The notes below the pieces were generated by a model. That model was given only the letters and a program-made list of their open reading frames with translations, made no database searches and was not told where the DNA came from. From assembly GCF_000591415.1 (NCBI RefSeq), contig NZ_JEMF01000025.1:62001-126000 (forward strand): a DNA stretch of 64,000 bases. Direction: 5' to 3'. The position numbers and the translations under genes are program-made. This stretch comes from Cobetia crustatorum (GTDB lineage: Bacteria > Pseudomonadota > Gammaproteobacteria > Pseudomonadales > Halomonadaceae). Positions 53,764 through 64,000 of the stretch are shown here, piece after piece (the first letter of the stretch is position 1; each line of letters opens with the position of its first letter).

Positions 53764-53838
53764 TCAGTACTGAAAAATTCTTTTAGTACTGACATAAAAA
53801 GCCGCCTCTCATGGCATGAGAGGCGGGCTTTTTATGTC
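53764..53838. terminator. Two tandem hairpins, terminator
   Basis: TCAGTACT/AGTACTGA (53764-53792) overlaps a longer stem in which the arms at 53791-53813 and 53816-53838 pair with one bulge. The T runs fit termination of the helical protein gene and of the convergent sanA. Confidence 0.8.
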
Positions 53839-53845
53839 ACAACCT

Positions 53846-54765
53846 TCAGTCTTTCGAGATAACAGTGCTGTCATGCAGCAATAGAGAGAGGGTCTGACTG
53901 ACACTTGGCAACAATGTTTTCATGGGCATCACGCCATCTTCCTCTCTCTGCACCACCTTCAGTGATGCCGATACCAACGGCACTGGCTTTAATGGCACTG
54001 GTATATGCGAAACAGCATGAGACTGCAGCAAGGGCCAAGCGTGCCAATCAGGTGTCTGAGTATCCGCCGGTGAGCTTTTCGACGATGTGCTAACCGGTAA
54101 CGATGGTGATAACACCGGCGTGGGCAACTTTTCCGGCGGACCGAGGAAACGTGGTGCACGGCCCCATAGATAGAGATCGCCTACGGTGGCAGCACGCGCC
54201 AGCCATTCACGTATCGTCAATCGGATATTCGATGTCTGGCTCTCGGAAATCGCAGGGCAACCAGTGGCTTCAAGCCCGACGGCATCCGCAATGAATAGCG
54301 CACGTGGTAAATGCCACGCTGCGTCACCAGTACTGCCTCGCGTACGCCAAACACCTTTTGTGCGCGCACTAGCGTGTCAAAGGTAGAGAATCCGGCGTAA
54401 TCCAGTGTCATGAATTGCTGTGGCACATTGCGCGCCCGTAAATCCCGCCACATGGTCATCGGCTCATTGTAGTAACGGGTGCGGTTATCCCCCGACAACA
54501 ATAGGTTGGAGACTCTATGTAACCGGTAGAGCTGAGCAGCCGTATCGAGACGAGCCTGATAGTGAGGGTTGCTCCCGCCACCCACCAAGCCATGAGAAGT
54601 ACCAAACACGATACCAACCTCACGACTCTCGCAGGTGAGCGGAGACGCAGCGATACGATCGCGAGTCGCCATCACAACCCACAAGTTGAGCCCGATCAGT
54701 ACCATCACACTAACGGCCAGCAAGGCGATAATCACCAGGCCGACCTGCTTGATCACTCGCTGCAT
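53846..54765 (-). pseudogene. sanA: SanA/YdcF-type membrane protein with a frameshift
   Basis: The first frame (54765 down) has a membrane helix, then REVGIVFGTSHGLVGGGSN, LLSGDNRTRYYNEPMTMWRD and YAGFSTFDTLVRAQKVFGV. These are SanA/DUF218 signatures (vancomycin exclusion, envelope barrier). At about 54316 the family sequence switches to the -1 frame: WHLPRALFIADAVGLEATGC, then IREWLARAATVGDLYLWGRA and PRFLGPPE, and runs to 53846. One missing base explains the break. In the first frame the protein would end 33 codons later. The C-terminus after PRFLGPPE is a proline- and serine-rich extension of about 90 residues not usual for SanA. Confidence 0.82.
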
Positions 54766-54933
54766 CTGTTCCCCACGCCCATCCCTGCCAACTCTTCCCG
54801 CCGTTACCTGTCACGTCACGCAGGCATGAGCGCCCAGCCTACCCAAGCGATTGGCGTATCGCTAGTACTGCATCATCAGTACTACACGACCAATCCCCTC
54901 TAAACGTGGGCCAGTGCGTATTGATTATTGATA

Positions 54934-55539
54934 TTACTCTTCCTTGATCATCACGGCCTTCACTGCCACTGGCACTTGGGTGGCAATATCCCCCAAGCCT
55001 GCAAGATCACGTAGGGTGCGGATTCCGCCTACCAGCGAGAACTTATCGGCGTCAACCATTACTGGCTTGACGGTTTGCACCAACCACTGTTCACCTCTCA
55101 GGCGAGTCACCTGCAAACTCATGGGCAATGACTGGGTGCTGTCGTGAAGCGTCAGCTGGCCATCAATATCCATTTCCTGAGTATCACCAGGCTCCATGAC
55201 ATCCAATGTTGGCATGTCGAGAGTCGCAGTCATTACGGCCAACGGATAAGTGCCTGCTTCAAAAAGCTTCTCGCTGATGCGCTGATCGCGAATCTCGATA
55301 CCAGTCTTGGCGGAATCCAGATCGATCTCAACCGAGAGCTGCCCCTTGTCGTTGACGCGAGCACGCCAAGAATCAAGGGTATGAGTCTCAACCGTGCTGG
55401 CACCGGTCTTGGCCATCTTGGTGGTCTGGAAGGTGAGCTGCGAGGCATCACTATCCAGCTTCCATGACGCCTGAGCACTGACAGCAGTACTCATGATCAG
55501 GGTGGCAGTCAGATAGCGTAGCGCAGTCTGGAATCGCAT
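54934..55539 (-). CDS. YceI-family periplasmic protein
   Basis: A 201-residue protein with a signal peptide (cleavage near AQA-S, residue 24), then WKLDSDASQLTFQTTKMAKT and a lipocalin-like barrel: VEIDLDSAKTGIEIRDQRIS, MDIDGQLTLHDSTQSLPMSL and VDADKFSLVGGIRTLRDLAG. YceI barrels bind isoprenoid lipids and are often base- or stress-induced. AAGGAAG lies before the ATG. It lies between sanA and the suf operon, with 255 bp of apparently empty DNA upstream. Confidence 0.9.
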   Translation of the reverse strand: MRFQTALRYLTATLIMSTAVSAQASWKLDSDASQLTFQTTKMAKTGASTVETHTLDSWRARVNDKGQLSVEIDLDSAKTGIEIRDQRISEKLFEAGTYPLAVMTATLDMPTLDVMEPGDTQEMDIDGQLTLHDSTQSLPMSLQVTRLRGEQWLVQTVKPVMVDADKFSLVGGIRTLRDLAGLGDIATQVPVAVKAVMIKEE

Positions 55540-55794
55540 CAGAGAGTCTTCCTTGCAGGCAGGTGGGGCGGGAAACAGTCATACACACGTGACAATGCAC
55601 GCCGACGGCAACGTCATGGCCAGGCGATCATCAACACGAGTTGGAAAACACAATAGCCAAGAGGTTCCCGCTTATTCGGCAACCCTGACCTTCATCGACG
55701 GAACGCAGCATCAGCGCCGTCGCTCTCTCGCCGACACTGCATTACATCATTATCTCTACACGCTGACAGTGACTGCCAGCTCAGCTCAAAGTAC

Positions 55795-56370
55795 TCAGAA
55801 CATACCCAGTTCGAGACGAGCATCTTCACTCATCATCTCGCGCGACCAGGCCGGTGCGAAGACGATTTCAACATGTACCTTGGAAACATCATCAGCGCCC
55901 AGAATCTTGCGCTTGGCATCTTCGGCAATCACGTTGCCCATGCCACACCCGGGCGCGGTCAGTGTCATCTTGAGATTGACCATCTTCTCGCCACTGATCA
56001 AGGTGTCGATCCGGCAGCCATAAACCAATCCCAACTCAACGATATCGACCGGGATCTCCGGATCAAAACAGGTACGTAGCTGCCCCCAGACGAATGCTTC
56101 GATATCAGCATCTGTCTGGCCAGCCGCCAAGTGTGGGCGTGGCACGGCGTCCAGGCCCAATGCATCAAGGCTGAAGCTCTCGATCAGATACATGCGACCT
56201 TCAAAGGCCACACTGACCGTACTCCCCTTGGCTTGCATGACCTCGACCACCGCATCTTCATGCAGTGTCACTGACTTGCCGAACGGCACCGAGATGCCTT
56301 CCACATCACGCTGCAACGGCATTTTCTGACCTTTGCCGAGGCTAGCCAGCTGATCATTAATGTGGCTCAT
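55795..56370 (-). CDS. sufT: Fe-S assembly protein SufT (DUF59/MIP18)
   Basis: A 191-residue protein. The start at 56370 (MSHINDQLASLGKGQK) has AAGGAG five bases upstream. The N-terminal 90 residues are specific to SufT. The DUF59 domain follows: TCFDPEIPVDIVELGLVYGC, VNLKMTLTAPGCGMGNVIAE (conserved cysteine) and VEIVFAPAWSREMMSEDAR. SufT helps maturation of Fe-S proteins. It is the last gene of sufBCDS-T, after a hairpin-containing spacer. Confidence 0.93.
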   Translation of the reverse strand: MSHINDQLASLGKGQKMPLQRDVEGISVPFGKSVTLHEDAVVEVMQAKGSTVSVAFEGRMYLIESFSLDALGLDAVPRPHLAAGQTDADIEAFVWGQLRTCFDPEIPVDIVELGLVYGCRIDTLISGEKMVNLKMTLTAPGCGMGNVIAEDAKRKILGADDVSKVHVEIVFAPAWSREMMSEDARLELGMF

Positions 56371-56479
56371 GCCCTCTCCTTGCACAGGTACTGCAAAAGC
56401 CTATCGGCTCCTGCCAACTAAAACTCCATCAGCGAGGCATGCCACTGAAGCGTGAGTAATGAATGCTCGCCGTGGTGTG

Positions 56480-56508
56480 AATGAGGCCCGCCAACGGCGA
56501 GCCTCATT
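56480..56508. other. Hairpin between sufS and sufT
   Basis: AATGAGGC pairs with GCCTCATT, with CGCC/GGCG stacked inside. There is no T tract, so it may modulate expression of sufT relative to sufS rather than stop transcription. Confidence 0.5.
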
Positions 56509-56539
56509 GCGCTATTTCGCCAGCTTGTCATGCCCTCGA

Positions 56540-57784
56540 TCAGCGAACCATCGTCAGTACACGCTCGAGGGCATCGACGAACAGGTCGATCTCCTCCGGC
56601 GTATTATAGGCAGCGAACGAGGCGCGACAGGTAGCATCGACGCCGAAGCGACGCAGTACCGGCTGAGCACAATGGTGACCAGTACGAATGGCCACCCCGA
56701 GCTGATCGATCAGCAGGCCAATATCCTGCGCATGAGCGCCATCAACCACAAAGGAAATCGCACCCGCCTTGTTCGGCGAGCTACCGATGATACGCAAGCC
56801 ATCGACCTGCAACATGCGCTCAGTCGCATGCGTCATCAACTGCTGTTCCCAGCGCGTGATCAAGCCCATATGGGTACAGTCCAGCCAATCAATGGCCTTG
56901 CCCAACCCAATGACTTCCGCGATGGCCGGTGTGCCAGCTTCAAACTTGTGCGGTAGATCAGCGAACAGTGTGCCGTTCTCAAACGACACCGTGCGGATCA
57001 TCTCTCCACCGCCTTGCCAAGGCGGCATGGCCTCAAGCAGCGCCTCTTTGCCATAGAGCACACCGACACCCGTCGGGCCGTACATCTTATGGCCAGAGAA
57101 GACATAGAAATCGGCATCAATTGCACGCACATCGACCTGCTGGTGCGGCACTGCCTGAGCGCCATCAATCAGGATCAACGCATCGTGCTCATGTGCCAGA
57201 CGTGCCATCTCGGCGACTGGGTTGATGCTACCCAGCGCATTGGAGACATGATTGACACAGACCAGTCGCACCTTCTCACCCAGCAAGTCGCGGTAGGCAT
57301 TCATGTCCAGCACGCCATCGTCATCACAAGGAATGACCTTGAGCGTGATATCGAGGCGCTCTGCCAATAGCTGCCACGGCACAATATTGGCATGATGCTC
57401 CATCACCGAGATCAATACTTCGTCACCGGCATTCAGCCAGTTGGCGCCCCAGCTGTTGGCGACCAGGTTGATCGCCTCCGTGGTGCCACGTGTGAAGATG
57501 ATTTCGCGCGTCAAGCGTGCATTGATGAAGTTGCGTACCTTCTCACGCGAGCCTTCATACGCCGCTGTCGCTTCGTCTGCCAAGCTGTGCAGGCCACGGT
57601 GAATATTGGAATTGATGGTGCGGTAATAGGCGCTCATCGCATCGATGACGGCGGTCGGTGTCTGGCTGGTGGCTGCGCTATCCAGGTAGATCAGCGGCAC
57701 ATCACCGTGTACACGACGCTCGAGGATTGGAAAATCTTCGCGAACCCGCACCACATCCAACATCAAATTATCGAGCGCGCTCAT
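56540..57784 (-). CDS. sufS: Cysteine desulfurase SufS
   Basis: A 414-residue PLP enzyme. IYLDSAATSQTPTAVIDAM, RGTTEAINLVANSWG, VLISVMEHHANIVPWQLLAE, the PLP lysine in YVFSGHKMYGPTGVGVLYG and the catalytic cysteine in RTGHHCAQPVLRRFGV are all present. It takes sulfur from cysteine for cluster assembly. Its ATG overlaps the sufD stop (ATGA). No sufE or sufU partner is visible in the window. Confidence 0.97.
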   Translation of the reverse strand: MSALDNLMLDVVRVREDFPILERRVHGDVPLIYLDSAATSQTPTAVIDAMSAYYRTINSNIHRGLHSLADEATAAYEGSREKVRNFINARLTREIIFTRGTTEAINLVANSWGANWLNAGDEVLISVMEHHANIVPWQLLAERLDITLKVIPCDDDGVLDMNAYRDLLGEKVRLVCVNHVSNALGSINPVAEMARLAHEHDALILIDGAQAVPHQQVDVRAIDADFYVFSGHKMYGPTGVGVLYGKEALLEAMPPWQGGGEMIRTVSFENGTLFADLPHKFEAGTPAIAEVIGLGKAIDWLDCTHMGLITRWEQQLMTHATERMLQVDGLRIIGSSPNKAGAISFVVDGAHAQDIGLLIDQLGVAIRTGHHCAQPVLRRFGVDATCRASFAAYNTPEEIDLFVDALERVLTMVR

Positions 57785-59193
57785 GCGAAGTCCTCATCGC
57801 GCGCCACGGCCACTGTACCGCCGGCAAGCTCGACGCTCAGGTCAACCAGCTCATCGAGATGGAAGCGTGACGGCAAACGGCCCGCCACACTGCGCTCGAT
57901 ACGCTCAGCAATGGCATCGATACCGAGGCCCGTCATGACTTCATTGGCAAAGGCCAACGTCAGCAGACCACGGGCGGTTTGCTCATCGATGCCACGAGCA
58001 CGCAGTGCGAAGACAGCACCTTCGTCCAGCTGACCTGTCGTAGTGCCATGAGAACACTTGACGTCATCGGCGTAGATTTCGAGTTCCGGCTTGGTATTGA
58101 TTTCAGCGCGATCTGACAGCAGAAGATTGGCATTGTTCTGATGCGCCTCGATCTTCTGACTATCACGCTTGACCAGCACGCGGCCATTGAACACGCCACG
58201 CGCACGGTCTGCGAGAATACCTTTGTAGTTCTCGTCGGAGAACGTCAGCGCTTCGTTATGATTGACCAGCGTGTGAGTATCCACGTGCTGACGATCACGA
58301 CCGAAGAACAAGCCATCAAGGCGTGCGTGAGCATTGTTGCCGTTCAGATCACAGACGATGTCATTACGTACAAGCCCGCCGCCAGTATTGAGATTGACGG
58401 AGCGATACTGGCTATCTCGCGGCTGCTCAACCTGTACTGAGGCAATATGAGTCTCACCAGTGGCAGCTTCACCGAGCTTGTAATGATTGAGCACAGCGCC
58501 ACGCTCCAACATCACTTCCGCGACCAGGTTGGTAAAGTTGGTTGCGCCTGTTTCTCCGATGTGATGCTCGATCACACTGGCTTCGGCACGACTGCCCAGC
58601 TGCATCAGCAGACGCGGGTGGCTCATGGTCACCGGCTGGCCATCGACGGCGGCACGCGAGATGAACAGCGCATAGACCGGCTTGTCGAGTACAGTGCGTG
58701 GGCCGACCTGAATCACCGCCCCCTCTTCAGTGAAGGCGGAGTTCAACGCCACGAACGGCGTGAAGTCGATGCCGGTCAGACGATTCAATGAACCGCCGAC
58801 CACTTCCGGCTGATGGAGGATGGCGTGAGAAAGTGGCACGACACGCACCGTGTCCGGCAGCCCCGCCACGTCAGACAGCTCAGCGTTGTAGAGACCATCG
58901 ACGAACACCAGACGATAAGCATCAATCGCCAGTGCCAGCTCATCCATCACGGCAGAAGATAGCGTGGCATCGTCAGCCAGCTGATAGGCCTGACGCCCCA
59001 GAGACTGGGTGTCAGTGTACTTCCAGGCTTCCACCTTGCGGGTTGGCAAGCCCAATGCTTCGAAGCGTGCAATACCCGCCTGACGACGAGCGGCCATCCA
59101 GCTCGGATCAGCGGAAAATCGCGGTTTACGGGCAGCGAATTCGCTTGTGAAGGCTTCGCTGCCGGGAACGGGCGCGGTAGCAAGTGCTGTCAT
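57781..59193 (-). CDS. sufD: Fe-S cluster assembly scaffold subunit SufD
   Basis: A 470-residue protein with the SufBD beta-helix core: RGAVLNHYKLGEAATGETHI, VCDLNGNNAHARLDGLFFGR, GRVLVKRDSQKIEAHQNNAN and VKCSHGTTTGQLDEGAVFAL. The last contains the conserved histidine used in cluster assembly. It pairs with SufB and SufC. Its ATG overlaps the sufC stop. Confidence 0.96.
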   Translation of the reverse strand: MTALATAPVPGSEAFTSEFAARKPRFSADPSWMAARRQAGIARFEALGLPTRKVEAWKYTDTQSLGRQAYQLADDATLSSAVMDELALAIDAYRLVFVDGLYNAELSDVAGLPDTVRVVPLSHAILHQPEVVGGSLNRLTGIDFTPFVALNSAFTEEGAVIQVGPRTVLDKPVYALFISRAAVDGQPVTMSHPRLLMQLGSRAEASVIEHHIGETGATNFTNLVAEVMLERGAVLNHYKLGEAATGETHIASVQVEQPRDSQYRSVNLNTGGGLVRNDIVCDLNGNNAHARLDGLFFGRDRQHVDTHTLVNHNEALTFSDENYKGILADRARGVFNGRVLVKRDSQKIEAHQNNANLLLSDRAEINTKPELEIYADDVKCSHGTTTGQLDEGAVFALRARGIDEQTARGLLTLAFANEVMTGLGIDAIAERIERSVAGRLPSRFHLDELVDLSVELAGGTVAVARDEDFA

Positions 59194-59942
59194 TACGCAG
59201 TTTCCTCCTGCAGCCAGTCATAACCATGAGCTTCAAGTTCAAGCGCCAGTGACTTGTCACCAGACTTGACGATGCGACCGTCGATCAGCACGTGGATATG
59301 GTCCGGCACGATGTGCTCAAGCAGACGCTGGTAGTGAGTTACCATCAATACGGCGCGATCTTCGTTGCGCAGCGAATTGACGCCCTTGGCTACGACCTTG
59401 AGCGCATCGATATCAAGACCGGAGTCAATCTCGTCAAGCATCACAAGCTTCGGTTCCAGCACTAGCATCTGCAAGATTTCGTTACGCTTCTTCTCTCCGC
59501 CAGAGAAACCTTCATTGACCGCACGTTGCAGGAAGCTGGCATCCATCTGCATGAAAGCCAACTTCTCACGGATCAACTTCATGAATTCTGGCGCTGGAAT
59601 CTCGCCCAAGCCTTCAGCTTCACGCTTGGCATTCAGCGCCGCTTTCAGCAGATAGACATTCTTGACTCCCGGAATCTCGACCGGGTACTGAAAGCCCAAC
59701 AACAGACCGGCACGCGCGCGTTCTTCGACTGCCATTTCCAGCACGTCTTCACCTTTATAGGTGATGGTTCCGGCGGTGACTTCATAGCCGTCCTTGCCTG
59801 CGATCACGGAAGATAACGTGGACTTCCCGGCACCGTTCGGGCCCATGATGGCGTGGACTTCGCCCTTGTTGATGGTCAGGTCCAACCCCTTGAGGATTTC
59901 CTTGCCTTCAACCGAAACGTGCAAATCTTTGACTACGAGCAT
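59193..59942 (-). CDS. sufC: Fe-S cluster assembly ATPase SufC
   Basis: A 249-residue ABC-type ATPase: Walker A IMGPNGAGKSTLSSVIAGKD, signature NEGFSGGEKKRNEILQ and Walker B LVMLDEIDSGLDIDALKVVA. These are SufC-specific forms (E/D-SGLD). It drives the SufBD scaffold. 77 bp lie between it and sufB. Confidence 0.97.
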   Translation of the reverse strand: MLVVKDLHVSVEGKEILKGLDLTINKGEVHAIMGPNGAGKSTLSSVIAGKDGYEVTAGTITYKGEDVLEMAVEERARAGLLLGFQYPVEIPGVKNVYLLKAALNAKREAEGLGEIPAPEFMKLIREKLAFMQMDASFLQRAVNEGFSGGEKKRNEILQMLVLEPKLVMLDEIDSGLDIDALKVVAKGVNSLRNEDRAVLMVTHYQRLLEHIVPDHIHVLIDGRIVKSGDKSLALELEAHGYDWLQEETA

Positions 59943-60019
59943 GTTGATACCTTTTGCTGACAGGCCGCCCGCAAGCGACCCTCAAGAGTGGGATGACGTT
60001 GCAGTAAACAATGCGAGCG

Positions 60020-61462
60020 TTAGCCGACTGCCCCTTCAAGGGTGACGTTAAGCAGGGCTTCGGCCTCGACAGCGAACTCCATCGGCAGCTCCTGGAAGAC
60101 GTCCTTGCAGAAGCCGTTGACGATCATGTTGACCGCATCTTCTTCGCTGATGCCACGCTGACGGCAGTAGAACAGCTGATCTTCGCCGATCTTGGAGGTC
60201 GTTGCCTCGTGCTCCACCGTCGCGGTAGCGTTGCCGATTTCCTGATACGGGAAGGTGTGCGCACCACAGCGGTCGCCGATCAATAGCGAATCACACTGAG
60301 TAAAGTTGCGCGCACCCTTGGCCCGTGGGCCGATCTTGACCAAGCCGCGATAGGACTGCTCGGAGTTACCAGCGGAGATACCCTTGGAGACGATGGTGGA
60401 CTTGGTACCCTCGCCGATATGGATCATCTTGGTGCCGGTATCCGCCTGCTGACGGCCATTGGTGACAGCGACGGAGTAGAACTCACCGACGCTGTCCTTG
60501 CCGCGCAGGATGCATGACGGGTACTTCCAAGTGATCGCGGAACCGGTCTCGACCTGAGTCCAGGACACCTTGGAACGGTCGCCACGGCAATCGGCACGCT
60601 TGGTGACGAAGTTATAGATGCCGCCCTTGCCATCTTCATCGCCCGGATACCAGTTCTGGACGGTAGAGTACTTGATGTAGGCATCTTCCAGTGCGACCAG
60701 CTCAACCACTGCGGCGTGCAACTGGTTCTCATCACGCTGAGGGGCCGTACAGCCTTCCAGATACGACACCTGCGCCTGCTTTTCACAGATGATCAGCGTG
60801 CGCTCGAATTGCCCCGTGTTGGCTGCATTGATGCGGAAGTAAGTGGACAGTTCCATCGGGCAAGTCACGCCTTCCGGTACAAACACGAAAGATCCATCGG
60901 TAAAGACGGCAGCATTCAGTGCAGTGAAGTAGTTGTCCGCCTTGGGTACTACGGAACCAAGATATTGCTTGATCAGGTCCGGGTAGTCCTTGATGGCATC
61001 AGAGATCGAGCAAAAGATCACGCCAGCTTCGGAGAGCTCTTTCTTGAAAGTGGTGGTGACGGAGACAGAATCGAACACCGCATCGACCGCGACACCGGCC
61101 AGCGCTGCACGTTCGTGAAGCGGAATGCCAAGCTTCTCATAGGTCTCGAGCAATTTGGGATCCACTTCATCGAGACTCTGCGGGCGATCTTCTGGCCTCT
61201 TGGGCGCGCTGAAATAGGAAATCGCCTGATAGTCGATGTCCGGATAATTCAGATGCGCCCAGGAGGGTGCCTTCATTTTCAGCCACTGCTGATAGGCATC
61301 CAGACGCCACTCCAGCATCCACTCCGGCTCGCCCTTCTTGGCCGAGATGAAACGAATCACGCTCTCGTCCAGTCCCGGTGGGATGGTATCGCTTTCGATA
61401 TCGGTCACGAAGCCCTGCTTATACTCGCGCTGTACAAGCTGCTCCATCTCCTGGCTCGCCAT
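60020..61462 (-). CDS. sufB: Fe-S cluster assembly scaffold subunit SufB
   Basis: A 480-residue protein. The start at 61462 ([20 protein letters not shown]) has GGAG six bases upstream. [60 protein letters not shown] and the C-terminal [20 protein letters not shown] are all typical. It is the scaffold on which the cluster is built with SufC and SufD. It follows the Rrf2 regulator gene, and the operon order is regulator-B-C-D-S-T. Confidence 0.97.
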   Translation of the reverse strand: MASQEMEQLVQREYKQGFVTDIESDTIPPGLDESVIRFISAKKGEPEWMLEWRLDAYQQWLKMKAPSWAHLNYPDIDYQAISYFSAPKRPEDRPQSLDEVDPKLLETYEKLGIPLHERAALAGVAVDAVFDSVSVTTTFKKELSEAGVIFCSISDAIKDYPDLIKQYLGSVVPKADNYFTALNAAVFTDGSFVFVPEGVTCPMELSTYFRINAANTGQFERTLIICEKQAQVSYLEGCTAPQRDENQLHAAVVELVALEDAYIKYSTVQNWYPGDEDGKGGIYNFVTKRADCRGDRSKVSWTQVETGSAITWKYPSCILRGKDSVGEFYSVAVTNGRQQADTGTKMIHIGEGTKSTIVSKGISAGNSEQSYRGLVKIGPRAKGARNFTQCDSLLIGDRCGAHTFPYQEIGNATATVEHEATTSKIGEDQLFYCRQRGISEEDAVNMIVNGFCKDVFQELPMEFAVEAEALLNVTLEGAVG

Positions 61463-61570
61463 GCTGGTCTCCTCTCTCGGAGTGACTCCGAGTCTGTTCA
61501 TATTCTTGGTCACTCCGCCCGAACGGCAGCGAAGCCTCTAATATTTTCTGTCTGATCGCGTGGTGCTCAA

Positions 61571-62098
61571 TCAGGCCTTGTGGCCACGCACTACCGACGG
61601 CTGTGAATGGAGGTCATGTTCATAGCTGCGGTTGTGGCTATCCTCGCCATACAGGCTGATGGCCTGAATAGGGAGCTGAACTGGCATGCGCAGCGGCGAA
61701 GTAGAGGCCAGATGCGCCAGCGTCACGCTGCCCAACAACTCTCCAATCGCGCGCGAAACACGCTGCCAGTTATCAGCGACACCACAGGTATTGACCAACT
61801 CGCAATCACCGTCGGCGTGACTGCACTCGGTCACTGCAACCGGCCCCTCGATAGCACTGATGATGTCGCTGGCCGTAATCTCGCTGGCGGGCCGTGCTAG
61901 GCGATAGCCGCCTTGCGCCCCACGACGAGACTCCAACAGCCCAGCACGCACCAGCGCCTTGAGCGTCTTGCTCACGGTGGGATGTGGCAACTGCACACTT
62001 TCAGCCAGATCAATCGCGGCATGTGCCGAGTCCGGCTCACGCGCAATGCGCGCCATCACCACGGCAGCGTAATCGGTCATTCTGGAAAGCTTCAGCAT
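61571..62098 (-). CDS. Suf operon Rrf2/IscR-type regulator
   Basis: A 175-residue regulator. The start at 62098 (MLKLSRMTDYAAVVMARIAR) has GGAGG five bases upstream. The winged helix lies at residues 20-70 (VQLPHPTVSKTLKALVRAGL). The three cysteines of TECSHADGDCELVNTCGV match a [2Fe-2S] site, so it likely senses cluster status. It represses or adjusts the suf operon. An IscR-like palindrome overlaps its promoter, suggesting autoregulation. A C-terminal tail of about 35 residues beyond the usual end is rich in His and Ser. Confidence 0.94.
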   Translation of the reverse strand: MLKLSRMTDYAAVVMARIAREPDSAHAAIDLAESVQLPHPTVSKTLKALVRAGLLESRRGAQGGYRLARPASEITASDIISAIEGPVAVTECSHADGDCELVNTCGVADNWQRVSRAIGELLGSVTLAHLASTSPLRMPVQLPIQAISLYGEDSHNRSYEHDLHSQPSVVRGHKA

Positions 62099-62121
62099 AC
62101 AGGCCTCCACCACGGATATTG

Positions 62122-62160
62122 ATTGAGGACCATTTTAGTCCTGTATCAGATCGATGTGAA
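62122..62160 (-). promoter_or_regulatory. Suf operon promoter with overlapping IscR-like operator
   Basis: On minus, TTCACA (62155-62160), a 17-bp spacer and TAAAAT (62132-62137) make a good sigma-70 promoter. The 25-bp site 62122-62146 has the core GACTAAAATGGTC, close to the IscR type 1 consensus core GACT-RWWWY-AGTC, with ATA and AAT at its ends, and covers the -10 element. The regulator gene starts 24 bp downstream. Confidence 0.7.
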
Positions 62161-62406
62161 GACACCACCGCCCTGAAAACGCCAAATTGCGACCTGGGCA
62201 ACCAGTTTGCCGACATGATAGCCGCCGATCACAACAAAAATAACAATCATTCCCATTTAAAATATTTACTGCGCAGTCCAACTTTCTGTTCGCATCCTGC
62301 ACAACACTTCCTGCCATTCATGGCTTTCCCGCCGATCCGACATTTTTGCGCCGGTCACTTTTCCTCTCTCGGCTCTCCCCTCTCAACTTTTGATATCGAC
62401 ATATGC
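62161..62406. other. Region between purA terminator and suf promoter
   Basis: About 245 bp, locally AT-rich, with no gene that I can support. Confidence 0.4.
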
Positions 62407-62447
62407 AAACACCCCATCGAGAAAACCCGATGGGGTGTTTTTTTCTA
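62407..62447. terminator. Terminator downstream of purA
   Basis: AAACACCCCATCG (62407-62419) pairs perfectly with CGATGGGGTGTTT (62428-62440). The long T tract is on plus; on minus, the purA direction, only three T follow, but the stem is strong and preceded by an A run. Confidence 0.75.
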
Positions 62448-62477
62448 CACAAGCTCAAAAAAGTCTACGCGAGGCGA

Positions 62478-63866
<1,389 letters not shown>

Positions 63867-63887
63867 CTACTGTCTGCTGTCTGTCGT

Positions 63888-64000
63888 TCAGGCCTGCAAC
63901 GCGACGACCTGCCAACCACTGTCAGAGCGCACCAGTTCACGATTACAGCGGTGAGCATCAGCGCCAGTCGTCTGGCCAGGCAATGCTTCAATGACACGCT
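63888..64000 (-). CDS. hisZ: HisZ (ATP phosphoribosyltransferase regulatory subunit), C-terminal end
   Basis: Only the last 37 codons are in the window. The frame ends ALPGQTTGADAHRCNRELVR followed by SDSGWQVVALQA and TGA at 63888. The LPGQ and C-R-L-V pattern and the WQV ending are what I recall of HisZ C-termini, and hisZ-purA is the standard order in pseudomonads and halomonads. HisZ is a class II tRNA synthetase-like subunit that works with the short HisG. The call rests partly on position. Confidence 0.65.
   Translation of the reverse strand, partial: RVIEALPGQTTGADAHRCNRELVRSDSGWQVVALQA

Noticed and set aside
60716-61555. 279-codon open frame on plus opposite sufB
   Set aside because: A shadow of the strongly supported sufB; composition follows the codon bias of the opposite strand.

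Overview
The window is a chromosomal segment of a GC-rich gammaproteobacterium. Gene content and order (a tricarboxylate TctCBA transporter, bifunctional PutA without a DNA-binding domain plus PutP, cydABX-ybgE, a rimB/rimK pair, a SufBCDST operon with its own Rrf2 regulator, and hisZ-purA) together with acidic proteins point to the Halomonadaceae, probably Halomonas or Cobetia. This placement is inferred from reading proteins, not from a database search.

Layout. 0-7.8 kb: 3' part of an adenine deaminase gene; two paralogous TctC solute-binding proteins, one alone and one in a tctCBA operon; an MFS exporter between them; an IclR regulator. 7.9-14.7 kb: proline catabolism (AraC regulator, putA, putP). 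14.7-21.0 kb: a surface glycan-modification block, all on the minus strand (GtrB-like, GtrA-like, a PIG-V-like membrane transferase, a small membrane protein, an MscS channel, a GtrII-like transferase). 21.6-25 kb: cytochrome bd oxidase (cydA, cydB, the 33-residue cydX, ybgE). 25.4-33.4 kb: an InaA-like kinase, two OmpW-like outer-membrane proteins, two EamA transporters, a MocR regulator, a DUF6314-like protein and a carboxylesterase.

33.4-39.9 kb is the unusual part. It is gene-poor and locally AT-rich. It carries five small exported proteins of one family in two arrays, each preceded by a duplicated non-coding leader of roughly 0.9 kb, with an exported haloacid dehalogenase-like protein between the arrays. 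Each small protein has three copies of a roughly 35-residue repeat centred on SVAA-RVEQSL. One gene of the two-gene array looks like an in-frame fusion of the first two genes of the three-gene array. A separate conserved element of about 75 bp ending in a terminator occurs twice here and may be a small RNA or a conserved 3' end.

39.9-64 kb: DUF1853 protein, BrnQ, gamma-glutamylcyclotransferase, YqcC, a Kef-type antiporter broken by a -1 frameshift, a ComFB-like protein, a cystine-type ABC transporter, DUF3549 protein, RimB-like protease and RimK, a helical protein, a frameshifted sanA, YceI, the suf operon with an IscR-like operator/promoter, purA and the 3' end of hisZ. I saw no tRNA, rRNA, insertion sequence, CRISPR array or phage genes.
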